From the NCBI RefSeq assembly GCF_014643735.1, contig NZ_BMKA01000011.1, forward strand, positions 1-57,592: a DNA stretch of 57,592 nucleotides. The letters run 5' to 3'. Position 1 is the stretch's first letter; every line of letters starts with the position of its first letter. The stretch is from Neptunicoccus cionae. GTDB taxonomy: Bacteria > Pseudomonadota > Alphaproteobacteria > Rhodobacterales > Rhodobacteraceae. Of this stretch, positions 26,939 to 35,216 are shown one piece after another. A model generated the notes under the pieces. It ran no database searches. It worked only from the letters and a program-made list of their open reading frames with translations, and was not told the DNA's origin. Position numbers and translations under genes: made by a program.

Positions 26939-27014
26939 GTGTTTTGGCCTTTCCTTATGAAGTGTTGATGCAGCAGCGCCCCATTTTGAAAGGCGTACGC
27001 AATAGGTATTTATT

Positions 27015-27033
27015 GCCCGCCGAAAGGGCGGGC
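27015..27033 (-). terminator. Terminator after nadC
   Basis: GCCCGCC and GGCGGGC form a 7-bp stem with a 5-base loop about 38 bases past the nadC stop, with AT-rich sequence on both sides (AATAAAT on the minus strand). Confidence 0.7.
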
Positions 27034-27070
27034 ATTTTGCATTTCAGACGGTCTGGAGCGGTTCAGAGGA

Positions 27071-27922
27071 TCAGAAATCCAAACCGAAATCGACGGTCCC
27101 CGCCGAATGGGTCAAAGCACCGGAGGAAATATAATCCACATTTGCCGATGCGATTTCGCGCAAACGGCCAAGGGTCACATTCCCGCTGGCTTCTGTCTTC
27201 GCCCGCCCGTCAATGCGCTTTACGGCTTCGGCCATGTCTTCGGTCGACATATTGTCAAACATGATGACATCTGCGCCCCCGGTCTGAAGCACCTCGTCCA
27301 ACTGATGCAAACCGTCGATCTCGATCTCGACCACGACCATGTGACCCACATTTCGCTGAACGGCTTCCAACACCTGTTTGATGCCACCAGCCGCTGCGAT
27401 ATGGTTGTCCTTGATCAGGATTGCATCGGACAGGGAAAACCGGTGATTGTGGCCGCCGCCATGCAAAATCGCGAGTTTCTCGACAAGCTTCAGCCCCGGT
27501 GTGGTTTTGCGTGTACAGGTGATACGTGTCTTGGTACCCGCAAGTTCCTGCACATAGGACGCTGTCAAAGTTGCCGTCCCGGACAACCGCCCGGCAAAGT
27601 TCAGGGCAACACGCTCTGCGGCAAGGATCGACGCCGCCGATCCCTCTATACGCATCAAGGTATCGCCCGTTTTGCAGGCCGTACCATCCGCGACAACAGT
27701 CTCGACAATAAGATCGGGATCAATCAGCCGAAACGCCAGAGAGGCCACCTGCATCCCAGAAACAACCGCGTCCTGCCGTGCACGCATTTGCGCCTTGTAG
27801 CGCGTGCCTTCAGGCAGAACGGAACGGGTTGTCACGTCGCCTGCTGCACCCAGGTCCTCCACAATGGCGTTCCGAACCATAGGTTCGAGGATGATATCGG
27901 GGACGTTCGCAACATTGCTCAT
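27071..27922 (-). CDS. nadC: Quinolinate phosphoribosyltransferase (NadC)
   Basis: This 283-residue nicotinate-nucleotide pyrophosphorylase (carboxylating) makes nicotinate mononucleotide from quinolinate and PRPP in NAD synthesis. The family block CTRKTTPGLKLVEKLA, then GGGHNHRFSLSD and LIKDNH, and the C-terminal YISSGALTHS are all present, so it looks intact. It follows the aldehyde dehydrogenase on the same strand, 126 bases away, without nadA or nadB. Phthalate is a structural analogue of quinolinate and binds this enzyme family, so a second copy in a phthalate cluster may protect NAD synthesis. That role is inference. Confidence 0.9.
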   Translation of the reverse strand: MSNVANVPDIILEPMVRNAIVEDLGAAGDVTTRSVLPEGTRYKAQMRARQDAVVSGMQVASLAFRLIDPDLIVETVVADGTACKTGDTLMRIEGSAASILAAERVALNFAGRLSGTATLTASYVQELAGTKTRITCTRKTTPGLKLVEKLAILHGGGHNHRFSLSDAILIKDNHIAAAGGIKQVLEAVQRNVGHMVVVEIEIDGLHQLDEVLQTGGADVIMFDNMSTEDMAEAVKRIDGRAKTEASGNVTLGRLREIASANVDYISSGALTHSAGTVDFGLDF

Positions 27923-28048
27923 TATTTTTCAGATCCTTGTCGGTTTGCAGAAAGGGTAGGAAGGGATGGTCTCATCCCGGCCAAAGCAATCAATAAAGAA
28001 AAAGCTTTTGGATCCCAGACCCCGTTCGCACATTACCTCTGCACCGGG

Positions 28049-29527
28049 TTACTGACCCGACAGATTGATATGCACATTCTTTTCATGGGTGAAGGAAATC
28101 AGCTCGCCAATACCTTCTTCGCGCCCGATACCCGATTGTTTGACCCCACCGAACGGGGCACCAAGGAAATGCCGGCCAACTTCGTTAACCCAAACAAACC
28201 CGGCCTCGACACGAGCAGCCGTGCGATGAGCCGTAACCAAGTCCCGAGTCCAAATTGCGCAGGTCAGCCCCAGCTCAAGTGCGTTGACCTCGTTCAGCAT
28301 GGAATCTTCGTCCGACCATTTGCGGACCGCCAGAACTGGCCCGAAAATCTCTTCGCGAGCGATACGCATCTGCGGCGTTACATCCGCAAAAATCGTCGGC
28401 GCAACGAAGTTCCCCTGTGCCAGCGCACCTTCGGTCACTGCATGGCCGCCGGTTACGGCCCGCGCGCCTTCGCTCTTGGCGGATTCGATGAAGTCCATGA
28501 TCCGATCGAACTGTGTCCGGCTGACGATCGCCCCCATCGTGGTCTCCGGCTCTGTCGGAATGCCTGGCTTGTACCGTTCGACAGCCGCTTTGAGATGTGA
28601 GATGACCGCATCGTGGATGTCTACATGCAAGAAAGCGCGGCTCGTCGATCCGCAAGATTGCCCGCACCAGCCGAAATTCATGCCGCCGACGATCGCATCG
28701 GCGATCTTCTTCGGATCGCTGTCCGGATAGGCGATCAGCGCGTTCTTGCCGCCGAGTTCGAGCAGCACTGGTTTGACGGTGTCGCTCGCGCTGCGCATCA
28801 CCGCCCGGCCCGCGGGTACGGAGCCGATGAGTGTGACCTTGGCGACGTCGGGATGTTCGGCCAGCCCAGCTCCTGCCTCGACGCCGCCCGGCAGAACATT
28901 GAACGTGCCTTTAGGCAGCAGGCCATCGATGAGCTCCGCCAGCCGCAGCGAAGACAACGGAGCCTGAACCGGCGGCTTGATGATGACGGCATTGCCTGCG
29001 GCCAGAGGCGCTGCCATCTTTCCGCCGCAGAACATGAACGGATGATTAAAGGCAAGAATCCTTGCAACCACGCCCATCGGCTGGCGTAGGGTCATGTTGA
29101 TGCGCTCTGGTCCCATAGGGATCGTATCACCCTTCATTTCGGTCACAAGACCGGCGAAAAACTCCATCTGCGCTGCCGCAATCGCGGCGTCGCCGCGCAT
29201 TTCAGTATAGGGGTTGCCACAGTTTGCAGCGTCCATCATCGCCAGTTCATCGCCATGCTTTCGCAAGAGATTTGCGATTTCCTTCAGGATACGTGCGCGT
29301 TCCAGCGGCACAACATCCCGCCATACCTCGAACCCTTCTTTCGCTGCCGCAACCGCCGCATCGACATCGGCGCGACTTGCCGTCGCAACCGACCCGATCC
29401 GCTCGCCGGTTCCTGGGTTGAAAGTGTCTTCGTACTTTCCCTCTAGTGGCGGCACCCATGCGCCGCCGTAGTAGAGATGGGCTGGTTCTTGAAGAGAGAG
29501 CTTCGCGTCTAGTTTCAGATTTTCCAT
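28049..29527 (-). CDS. NAD(P)-dependent aldehyde dehydrogenase
   Basis: This 492-residue aldehyde dehydrogenase has FNHPF (oxyanion Asn), LELGGKN (general-base Glu) and GQSCGSTSR (catalytic Cys). It oxidises an aldehyde to an acid in the cytosol. The ATG at 29527 has GGGAGGAT upstream, and the operator TTAGACTTCTAA lies 35 bases before it, so it belongs to the same regulon as the phthalate genes. A natural guess is an aromatic aldehyde such as 2-carboxybenzaldehyde, whose oxidation gives phthalate. Sequence alone does not prove the substrate. Confidence 0.85.
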   Translation of the reverse strand: MENLKLDAKLSLQEPAHLYYGGAWVPPLEGKYEDTFNPGTGERIGSVATASRADVDAAVAAAKEGFEVWRDVVPLERARILKEIANLLRKHGDELAMMDAANCGNPYTEMRGDAAIAAAQMEFFAGLVTEMKGDTIPMGPERINMTLRQPMGVVARILAFNHPFMFCGGKMAAPLAAGNAVIIKPPVQAPLSSLRLAELIDGLLPKGTFNVLPGGVEAGAGLAEHPDVAKVTLIGSVPAGRAVMRSASDTVKPVLLELGGKNALIAYPDSDPKKIADAIVGGMNFGWCGQSCGSTSRAFLHVDIHDAVISHLKAAVERYKPGIPTEPETTMGAIVSRTQFDRIMDFIESAKSEGARAVTGGHAVTEGALAQGNFVAPTIFADVTPQMRIAREEIFGPVLAVRKWSDEDSMLNEVNALELGLTCAIWTRDLVTAHRTAARVEAGFVWVNEVGRHFLGAPFGGVKQSGIGREEGIGELISFTHEKNVHINLSGQ

Positions 29528-29561
29528 CTAAGGTATCCTCCCGGCTTGAGGCCCTAATAAC

Positions 29562-29573
29562 TTAGACTTCTAA
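29562..29573. promoter_or_regulatory. Operator copy upstream of aldehyde dehydrogenase (TTAGACTTCTAA)
   Basis: TTAG-N4-CTAA match 35 bases before the aldehyde dehydrogenase ATG and 11 bases from the end of pcaR on its other side. Confidence 0.6.
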
Positions 29574-29583
29574 ATAATGTCAA

Positions 29584-30342
29584 TCAGAGAACCCGCCCGA
29601 GGGCCGATTGGACGCCAAGCAAGTGCGGCAAGTATGTTTCAATCGTCTGCTTCGGTGTCCAGCCGGCAGACGACAAACCGATATTGAGAGCAGCGACGGT
29701 CAAACCCTTGCGATCATTCAGCGGAACAGCGATTGACCGTAAACCCGTTTCCACTTCCTGGTCCACAAACGCATATCCGTCCTCTCTCGCAGCATCGATC
29801 CGGCACAAGGTCTGAACTGGGTCGAGTATTGAGAACTTGGTCCGCGGGGTAAGGTCCGAGCGTCTGACAAGCAGGTCAGCCTCTTCGCGAGGCAGCGCAG
29901 CCAACAGAACCCTTCCCATCGAGGTGCAATGGGCGGGGAGTCGTGACCCAGGCATGAGCCCGATGGACATCACACGTTTCTGCGCCGCGCGCGCGATATA
30001 CACGATCTCGGTCTCATCGAGCAGTGCCACGGAACAGCTTTGACCAATTTGCTCGGAGAGTTGGTCAAGCCAAGGTTGGACAATCTGCGAGAGCGGTAGG
30101 GAAGCAAGTGCGGCCACTCCGAGCCGTAGGATGCGCGGGGTAAGAGTAAAAAACTTACCGTCATAGTCGGCGTAACCTTCGCGGTGGAGCGTCAACAGTA
30201 CGCGTCGCGTAGCAGCGCGATCCAAGCCACTGGCGACGGCAGCTTCGGATATCGAAAGACGCGGGGATGTGGGTCCGAAGGCTTCGATCACTTTCAGCCC
30301 CTTGGCGAGGGAGGCGATGTAGTCGGTGGGCTTGTTCAACAT
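29584..30342 (-). CDS. pcaR: IclR-family regulator, PcaR-like
   Basis: This 252-residue IclR regulator has an N-terminal winged helix (ISEAAVASGLDRAATRRVLLTLHREGYADYDG) and a C-terminal effector domain (HCTSMGRVLLAAL, EVETGLRSIAVPL). The opening DYIASLAKGLKVIEAFG is typical of PcaR/PobR proteins. It is divergent from pcaIJF and most likely activates it in response to beta-ketoadipate, as PcaR does elsewhere. The ATG at 30342 is preferred; an in-frame TTG at 30378 would add 12 residues. Confidence 0.85.
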   Translation of the reverse strand: MLNKPTDYIASLAKGLKVIEAFGPTSPRLSISEAAVASGLDRAATRRVLLTLHREGYADYDGKFFTLTPRILRLGVAALASLPLSQIVQPWLDQLSEQIGQSCSVALLDETEIVYIARAAQKRVMSIGLMPGSRLPAHCTSMGRVLLAALPREEADLLVRRSDLTPRTKFSILDPVQTLCRIDAAREDGYAFVDQEVETGLRSIAVPLNDRKGLTVAALNIGLSSAGWTPKQTIETYLPHLLGVQSALGRVL

Positions 30343-30344
30343 GC

Positions 30345-30388
30345 GAACACTGATATTCACAAATTGAACAAAGATCAATATATGAACA
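30345..30388. promoter_or_regulatory. Three GAACA repeats in the pcaR/pcaI promoter
   Basis: GAACA occurs at 30345, 30366 and 30384, spaced 18-21 bases apart. PcaR-type IclR regulators bind repeated half-sites in this location, so these are candidate PcaR contacts. Confidence 0.4.
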
Positions 30389-30447
30389 TTTTGCTCGCTA
30401 CGGCGGTAATCTAGGGATACTTCGAAGGGTATCTAAGGAGGATCCTG

Positions 30448-31167
30448 ATGAACAAAACATCGCCCAGCCTCGCTGACGCGGTTTCGGATATCCCCGATGG
30501 CGTACAGCTTATGATCGGTGGCTTTGGAGGCTCCGGAGCCCCGATCGAACTGATCCACGCTTTGATCGATCGCTTTCGCGCCACCGGCAGCCCCAAGAAT
30601 CTTACAGTGATCAACAATAACGCGGGAAACGGCGCGATCGGAATCGCCGCGATGATCAAAGCGGGGATGGTCAGGAAGATGATCTGCTCTTTCCCGCGCA
30701 GCTCCAACGCCGAGGCATTCAACGAAAAATACCTGGCAGGCGAAATCGAGCTCGAGTTGATCCCGCAGGGTACGTTGGCCGAACGCATTCGCGCGCGCGG
30801 AGCAGGCATTCCCGCTTTTTATACGCCTACGTCTTTTGGTACCGAGCTTGCCGAAGGCAAGCCGACAGAGACGTTTGACGACAAGATGTACGTGCAAGAA
30901 TTGTGGTTGAAGGCCGACTTCGCCCTGATCAAAGGCCATGATGGCGACGAGACCGGCAACCTTACCTATCGTTTGGCTGGCCGGAACTTCAATCCGTTGA
31001 TGGCGATGGCAGCCGATCGCACGATTGCGCAGGTCTCCAACCTCCGCGCACCCGGCTCCATCGATCCTGAGGCGGTAGTCACCCCCGGAATTTTCGTCGA
31101 CAAGATTGTCGAGGTTCCTGCGCCTCAGCAAGAAGAAGTACTCGTGCGTAGGGGGGTGGTCTACTGA
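30448..31167 (+). CDS. pcaI: 3-oxoadipate CoA-transferase subunit A
   Basis: This 239-residue alpha subunit of succinyl-CoA:3-oxoadipate CoA-transferase contains the coenzyme A-binding GGFGGSGAP loop and the family block NNNAGNG. With PcaJ it activates beta-ketoadipate to its CoA thioester. AAGGAGGATCCTG precedes the ATG. It is the first gene of pcaIJF; its stop overlaps the pcaJ start by one base. Confidence 0.92.
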   Translation: MNKTSPSLADAVSDIPDGVQLMIGGFGGSGAPIELIHALIDRFRATGSPKNLTVINNNAGNGAIGIAAMIKAGMVRKMICSFPRSSNAEAFNEKYLAGEIELELIPQGTLAERIRARGAGIPAFYTPTSFGTELAEGKPTETFDDKMYVQELWLKADFALIKGHDGDETGNLTYRLAGRNFNPLMAMAADRTIAQVSNLRAPGSIDPEAVVTPGIFVDKIVEVPAPQQEEVLVRRGVVY

Positions 31168-31862
31168 TGTCCGGTTTCAATTTAATGGAAGACAAACTGA
31201 CGAACGCGCAGATCGCGTGGCGTGCCGCTCAGGATATCGAAGATGGTTCCTATGTGAACCTCGGTATCGGATTTCCCGAGATGATCGCCAAGTTCCAGCC
31301 TGATGGCCGCGATGTAACCTATCATACCGAGAACGGCGTGCTGGGATTCGGAAAAGCCCCTGCGGAGGGACAGGAAGACTGGGATCTTATTAATGCGGGC
31401 AAAAAGGCGATTACATTGAAGCCCGGTGCATCCTTTTTCCATCATGCCGACAGCTTTTCGATGGTGCGCGGTGGCCACCTCGATCTGGCCGTTCTTGGCG
31501 CGTATCAGGTCGCCCAGAACGGCGATCTGGCGAACTGGCGCGTAGGCACCAAAGGCGTGCCGGCCGTGGGTGGAGCAATGGACCTTGTGCATGGGGCCAA
31601 GCGTGTGGCGGTTGTAACTGACCATGTAACCAAGGATGGCGGCCCGAAACTGGTCGAGGCCTGTACTTTCCCGCTGACAGGCGTCGGGTGCGTGACCCGC
31701 GTCTACACCTCTCTGGCCGTGATTGACATCGAAGATAGCAAATTCGTGCTTCGTGAAAAACTGCCGGGCATCACTTTGGACGCCTTGCAGGCGGTGACTG
31801 GCGCGACGTTGCACATTGTTGGCGAAGTTGCCGAACTCAATGTTCCCGAGGGAATCTCATGA
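31167..31862 (+). CDS. pcaJ: 3-oxoadipate CoA-transferase subunit B
   Basis: This 231-residue beta subunit carries the catalytic Glu in HTENGVLG and the GIGFPEMI loop of class I CoA-transferases. Translation is coupled to pcaI (one-base overlap) and to pcaF (four-base ATGA overlap). It forms the active heteromer with PcaI. Confidence 0.92.
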   Translation: MSGFNLMEDKLTNAQIAWRAAQDIEDGSYVNLGIGFPEMIAKFQPDGRDVTYHTENGVLGFGKAPAEGQEDWDLINAGKKAITLKPGASFFHHADSFSMVRGGHLDLAVLGAYQVAQNGDLANWRVGTKGVPAVGGAMDLVHGAKRVAVVTDHVTKDGGPKLVEACTFPLTGVGCVTRVYTSLAVIDIEDSKFVLREKLPGITLDALQAVTGATLHIVGEVAELNVPEGIS

Positions 31863-33058
31863 CTGACGTATACATATGCGACTACATCCGCACACCAATC
31901 GGCCGCTTTGGCGGTGCGCTTTCCTCCGTCCGCGCTGACGACCTTGCCGCGATTCCGCTTCGGGCCATTGCCGCGCGCAATCCGGGCCTCGACCTTGCCG
32001 CGATCGACGAGGTGATCTTCGGCTGCGCCAATCAGGCTGGCGAAGACAACCGCAACGTCGCCCGCATGGCGCTGCTTCTCGCAGGCTATCCCGAGACGGT
32101 GCCGGGTACGACGATGAACCGACTTTGCGGCTCGGGTATGGATGCGGTCATCACTGCAGCTCGGGCGATCAAATCCGGCGAGGCCGAGCTGCTTGTCGCC
32201 GGAGGGGTAGAGAGCATGTCGCGCGCGCCATTCGTGATGCCCAAGGCCACCTCCGCCTTCTCGCGGGCCAATGAGGTCCACGACACCACTATCGGCTGGC
32301 GTTTCGTTAACAAGCTGATGAAGGAACAATATGGCGTCGACAGCATGCCCGAGACGGCAGAGAATGTGGCCGAAGATTTTGGCATCTCGCGCCCCGATCA
32401 GGATGCCTTCGCCTTGCGCTCGCAGCAGAAAGCGGCCAAAGCCCAAGTCAATGGCCGTTTGGCCCAGGAGATCGTGCCGGTTACGATCCCGCAGCGCAAA
32501 GGTGATCCTCTGGTCATCGACACCGACGAGCATCCGCGTTCCACGACTACATACGAAGGCCTGAAAAAACTTCGGCCCTTCGTGAAAGCCGATGGCACTG
32601 TGACAGCGGGCAACGCCTCTGGCGTGAATGACGGGTCTGCCGCTTTGATCCTTTCGACGAAAGAAGCTGCCGAAAAGCATGGGCTTAAGCCGATCGCCAG
32701 AGTGCTCGGCGGGGCAACCGCCGGCGTGGCGCCGCGCATCATGGGCTTCGGCCCGGCTCCGGCCTCGAGAAAGCTTCTGGCGCGTCTTGGCCTGCGCCAA
32801 GAGGAGTTCGCAGTGATTGAGCTTAACGAAGCTTTCGCCTCGCAGGGCCTCGCCACGTTGCGTAATCTTGGGATTGCTGATGATGACGTGCGTGTGAACC
32901 CCAATGGCGGGGCAATCGCGTTGGGTCATCCGCTGGGCATGTCGGGTGCGCGGATTACTGGCACCGCGATGCTTGACCTCAAGCCTGGTGAGAAATCGCT
33001 ATCCACCATGTGTATCGGTGTAGGACAGGGTATTGCTATTGCGCTAGAAGCCGTCTGA
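31859..33058 (+). CDS. pcaF: 3-oxoadipyl-CoA thiolase
   Basis: This 399-residue thiolase has the acyl-enzyme cysteine Cys90 (NRLCGSGMDA), the NEAFASQ block, GGAIALGHPLGMSGAR with the catalytic His, and the C-terminal MCIGVGQG cysteine. It cleaves 3-oxoadipyl-CoA to succinyl-CoA and acetyl-CoA, the final step of the pathway. It ends 5 bases from the convergent pcaQ gene. Confidence 0.92.
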   Translation: MTDVYICDYIRTPIGRFGGALSSVRADDLAAIPLRAIAARNPGLDLAAIDEVIFGCANQAGEDNRNVARMALLLAGYPETVPGTTMNRLCGSGMDAVITAARAIKSGEAELLVAGGVESMSRAPFVMPKATSAFSRANEVHDTTIGWRFVNKLMKEQYGVDSMPETAENVAEDFGISRPDQDAFALRSQQKAAKAQVNGRLAQEIVPVTIPQRKGDPLVIDTDEHPRSTTTYEGLKKLRPFVKADGTVTAGNASGVNDGSAALILSTKEAAEKHGLKPIARVLGGATAGVAPRIMGFGPAPASRKLLARLGLRQEEFAVIELNEAFASQGLATLRNLGIADDDVRVNPNGGAIALGHPLGMSGARITGTAMLDLKPGEKSLSTMCIGVGQGIAIALEAV

Positions 33059-33063
33059 CTGGC

Positions 33064-33981
33064 TCAACGACGGGCGCAATCCTCTTCAACCCGCCGGTGC
33101 AGAAGCCGCGCCAGCAGATCGGCATGGCTGTCTTCGTCGAACGTGAACTTGCGTGTCAGACCAACCGCCCCGGCCATGTAATCCGACTTTAGATCGAGCG
33201 CAGCAAGGCTGCCGCGCGCAATTTCCCGCGCCACGACGCCGCGCGAGATGAACCAGAGCATCTCAGAACCTTCGAGAAGCGTTTGCGCCGCCGGCAGGGC
33301 CACCGTCTCGAACACCGGTGTGAGATCGGATAACCCCATCGCGGCAAGGTATTGATCCACGCTCTGACGAATGATCGCACCGGGGTTGGGCAGGATGAGG
33401 GGATAGCGTAGCAGAGCGTCGGTCACCGGCAGATCCAGCGCTGGATGTCCGGCGCGCGCCACCAGCAAGATCGGCTCGTCATAGAGATACTCGAAAGACA
33501 GGCCTGCCATGTCGGCTGCCCGTGGCATGCGCCCGACCATAAGGTCAATCTTGCCGCCGCGCAGTCGTTCGAGCAGGTAGTGGTTCGGCCCAGTGATTAT
33601 ACCGATCCGCGCATCCGGGCGCGCCTGCGAGAATGCAAGAGCGACCGAGGGGAAGAACCCACCGGCCACGGTCGGCAGCAACCCAACCTTCACCAGCCCC
33701 GCCGCCACCTGCCCCGACAGGTCGCGCACCCCTGCCTCGAGGCTTTGCAGCGCGGCGCGGGCATGAGCACGAAAATTCTCACCTGCCGGGGTTAAGACGG
33801 CCCGCCGCCCTGTACGCTCGAAGAGATGCGCGCCAAGCAGCCCCTCCAGTTCCGAGATCGTTTTTGACAATGCCGGCTGCGACACGTTCCGTTGCCGCGC
33901 CGCAGCAGAGATTGTTCCGGCTTGAGCAACGGTCAGGAAAGCTTCGAGATGGCGCAGTTTCAGACCATTAGGTATATCCAT
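33064..33981 (-). CDS. pcaQ: LysR-family regulator, PcaQ-like
   Basis: This 305-residue LysR protein starts MDIPNGLKLRHLEAFLTVAQAGTIS, with recognition helix QPALSKTISELEGLLG. It is divergent from pcaDCHGB, the usual place for PcaQ, which activates these genes in response to beta-carboxy-cis,cis-muconate. The frame is open far upstream (to 34362), but that part is an antisense reading of pcaD; the ATG at 33981 begins the conserved protein. A PcaQ-box-like sequence overlaps this start. Confidence 0.88.
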   Translation of the reverse strand: MDIPNGLKLRHLEAFLTVAQAGTISAAARQRNVSQPALSKTISELEGLLGAHLFERTGRRAVLTPAGENFRAHARAALQSLEAGVRDLSGQVAAGLVKVGLLPTVAGGFFPSVALAFSQARPDARIGIITGPNHYLLERLRGGKIDLMVGRMPRAADMAGLSFEYLYDEPILLVARAGHPALDLPVTDALLRYPLILPNPGAIIRQSVDQYLAAMGLSDLTPVFETVALPAAQTLLEGSEMLWFISRGVVAREIARGSLAALDLKSDYMAGAVGLTRKFTFDEDSHADLLARLLHRRVEEDCARR

Positions 33982-34002
33982 TTGGTTATAGCTTTTGGCC
34001 AA
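33974..34002. promoter_or_regulatory. PcaQ-box-like site and LysR inverted repeat
   Basis: ATATCC, 4-base spacer, GGTTAT at 33974-33989 differs by one base from the ATAACC-N4-GGTTAW pattern reported for PcaQ. TTGG-N13-CCAA at 33982-34002 overlaps it. Both lie between pcaQ and pcaD and touch the pcaQ start codon. Confidence 0.5.
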
Positions 34003-34056
34003 GATCATATTTTTGTAAAGGGAAAAGTTATGCCAAATTATCGGCAGGAGGATACC

Positions 34057-34839
34057 ATGCAGGCATTGAAACGCGATTGGGGCACCACGCATCTGCGCGC
34101 CACTGACGGCGAAGGTGTCGCGCTTGTCTTCATCAATTCGCTCGGCACAGACCTGCGGATGTGGGACGATGTCGTCGCGCTTCTGCCCGCGGGCTGGTCG
34201 AACTTGCGCATGGACAAGCGCGGTCACGGGCTGAGCAGTACCGCGCCCCAGGGATATGGCATTCCAGAGCTGGCCGAGGACGTGCTGGCCGCGATGGACC
34301 ATATCGGTCTCGCTCAGGCGGTGATCGTCGGTTGCTCCATCGGCGGGCTGATCGCGCAGCACATCGCGCTCATGGCGCCGGATAGGGTGATCGGCTTGGT
34401 GCTTTCGAATACCGCCCCAATGTTGGGAAATGCGGATAGCTGGCTGAGTCGGATCGAGGGTGTACGCACTAATGGCATGGCGGCAATGGCAGACGGCATC
34501 CTACAGCGGTGGTTCGGCCCCGATATGCTTGCGACTCTTGAAACCGATCTGTGGCGGGCGCTGCTCACCCGGACAGATACGGAAGGCTATATAGCCACTT
34601 GCGCGGCGATCGCCGGCACCGACATCACCGACCGCCTTCGCGAAATCACCCAGCCCGCGCTGGTGATCGGCGGCTATCACGATCAGGCGACGCCGCCGGA
34701 CGTGGTCGAAAAGCTCGCCGCCGCCCTGCCCCGCTCCGATTTAGTCATGTTCGACCGCTCCGGCCATCTTCCTGCGGTAGAGCAGCCAAAGGTATTTGCC
34801 CACACCCTGATGAATTTCGTGGAAAGGATCATCCCATGA
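34057..34839 (+). CDS. pcaD: 3-oxoadipate enol-lactonase
   Basis: This 260-residue alpha/beta hydrolase has the nucleophile elbow GCSIGG with Ser94, a catalytic Asp near GGYHDQAT and His in RSGHLPA. It hydrolyses beta-ketoadipate enol-lactone. The ATG at 34057 follows GGCAGGAGG; an ATG at 34030 is in frame but has no ribosome site. It is the first gene of the pcaDCHGB operon and overlaps pcaC by four bases. Confidence 0.9.
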   Translation: MQALKRDWGTTHLRATDGEGVALVFINSLGTDLRMWDDVVALLPAGWSNLRMDKRGHGLSSTAPQGYGIPELAEDVLAAMDHIGLAQAVIVGCSIGGLIAQHIALMAPDRVIGLVLSNTAPMLGNADSWLSRIEGVRTNGMAAMADGILQRWFGPDMLATLETDLWRALLTRTDTEGYIATCAAIAGTDITDRLREITQPALVIGGYHDQATPPDVVEKLAAALPRSDLVMFDRSGHLPAVEQPKVFAHTLMNFVERIIP

Positions 34840-35216
34840 CAGAGACGTTCGACAAAGGCATGCAAGTGCGCCGCGAGGTGCTGGGCGAGGCCCATGTGGA
34901 CCGGGCAGAGGCAGGCAAGACCGAATTCGACTTGCCGTTTCAGTCGTTGATCACCGAAAGCGCATGGGGAACTGTTTGGGCGTCGGAGCGGATCACCCGA
35001 CGCGAACGCTCGATGTTGACCCTCGCACTGCTGGCCGCGACAGGAAATTTCGAGGAAATTCCAATGCATATCCGGGCTACCGCCAATACCGGTGCCTCGA
35101 AAGCGGATGTCGCCGAGGCGCTGCAACACGTCGCGATCTATGCTGGCGTGCCGAAAGCCAACCACGCGCTGAAGCTGGCCAAGCAGACTTATGCGGAAAT
35201 GGAGGAAAGTATCTAA
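34836..35216 (+). CDS. pcaC: 4-carboxymuconolactone decarboxylase
   Basis: This 126-residue carboxymuconolactone decarboxylase family protein (AhpD-like fold) contains the GTVWASERITRRERSMLTLAL and HIRATANTGASKADVAEALQH blocks. It converts gamma-carboxymuconolactone to beta-ketoadipate enol-lactone. The start overlaps the pcaD stop (ATGA) and the end overlaps pcaH by one base (TAATG). Here pcaC and pcaD are separate genes, not the pcaL fusion. Confidence 0.9.
   Translation: MTETFDKGMQVRREVLGEAHVDRAEAGKTEFDLPFQSLITESAWGTVWASERITRRERSMLTLALLAATGNFEEIPMHIRATANTGASKADVAEALQHVAIYAGVPKANHALKLAKQTYAEMEESI

Noticed and set aside
25106-26968. 620-residue plus-strand open frame
   Set aside because: It is antisense to the thiamine-diphosphate enzyme gene, rich in His/Arg/Gln, and resembles no family. 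It is an artefact of GC-rich codon usage.
27107-28600. 497-residue plus-strand open frame
   Set aside because: It runs antisense across nadC and the aldehyde dehydrogenase gene and shows no domain.
33982-34362. Long N-terminal extension of pcaQ
   Set aside because: This part is an antisense reading of pcaD. The conserved LysR protein begins at the ATG at 33981.
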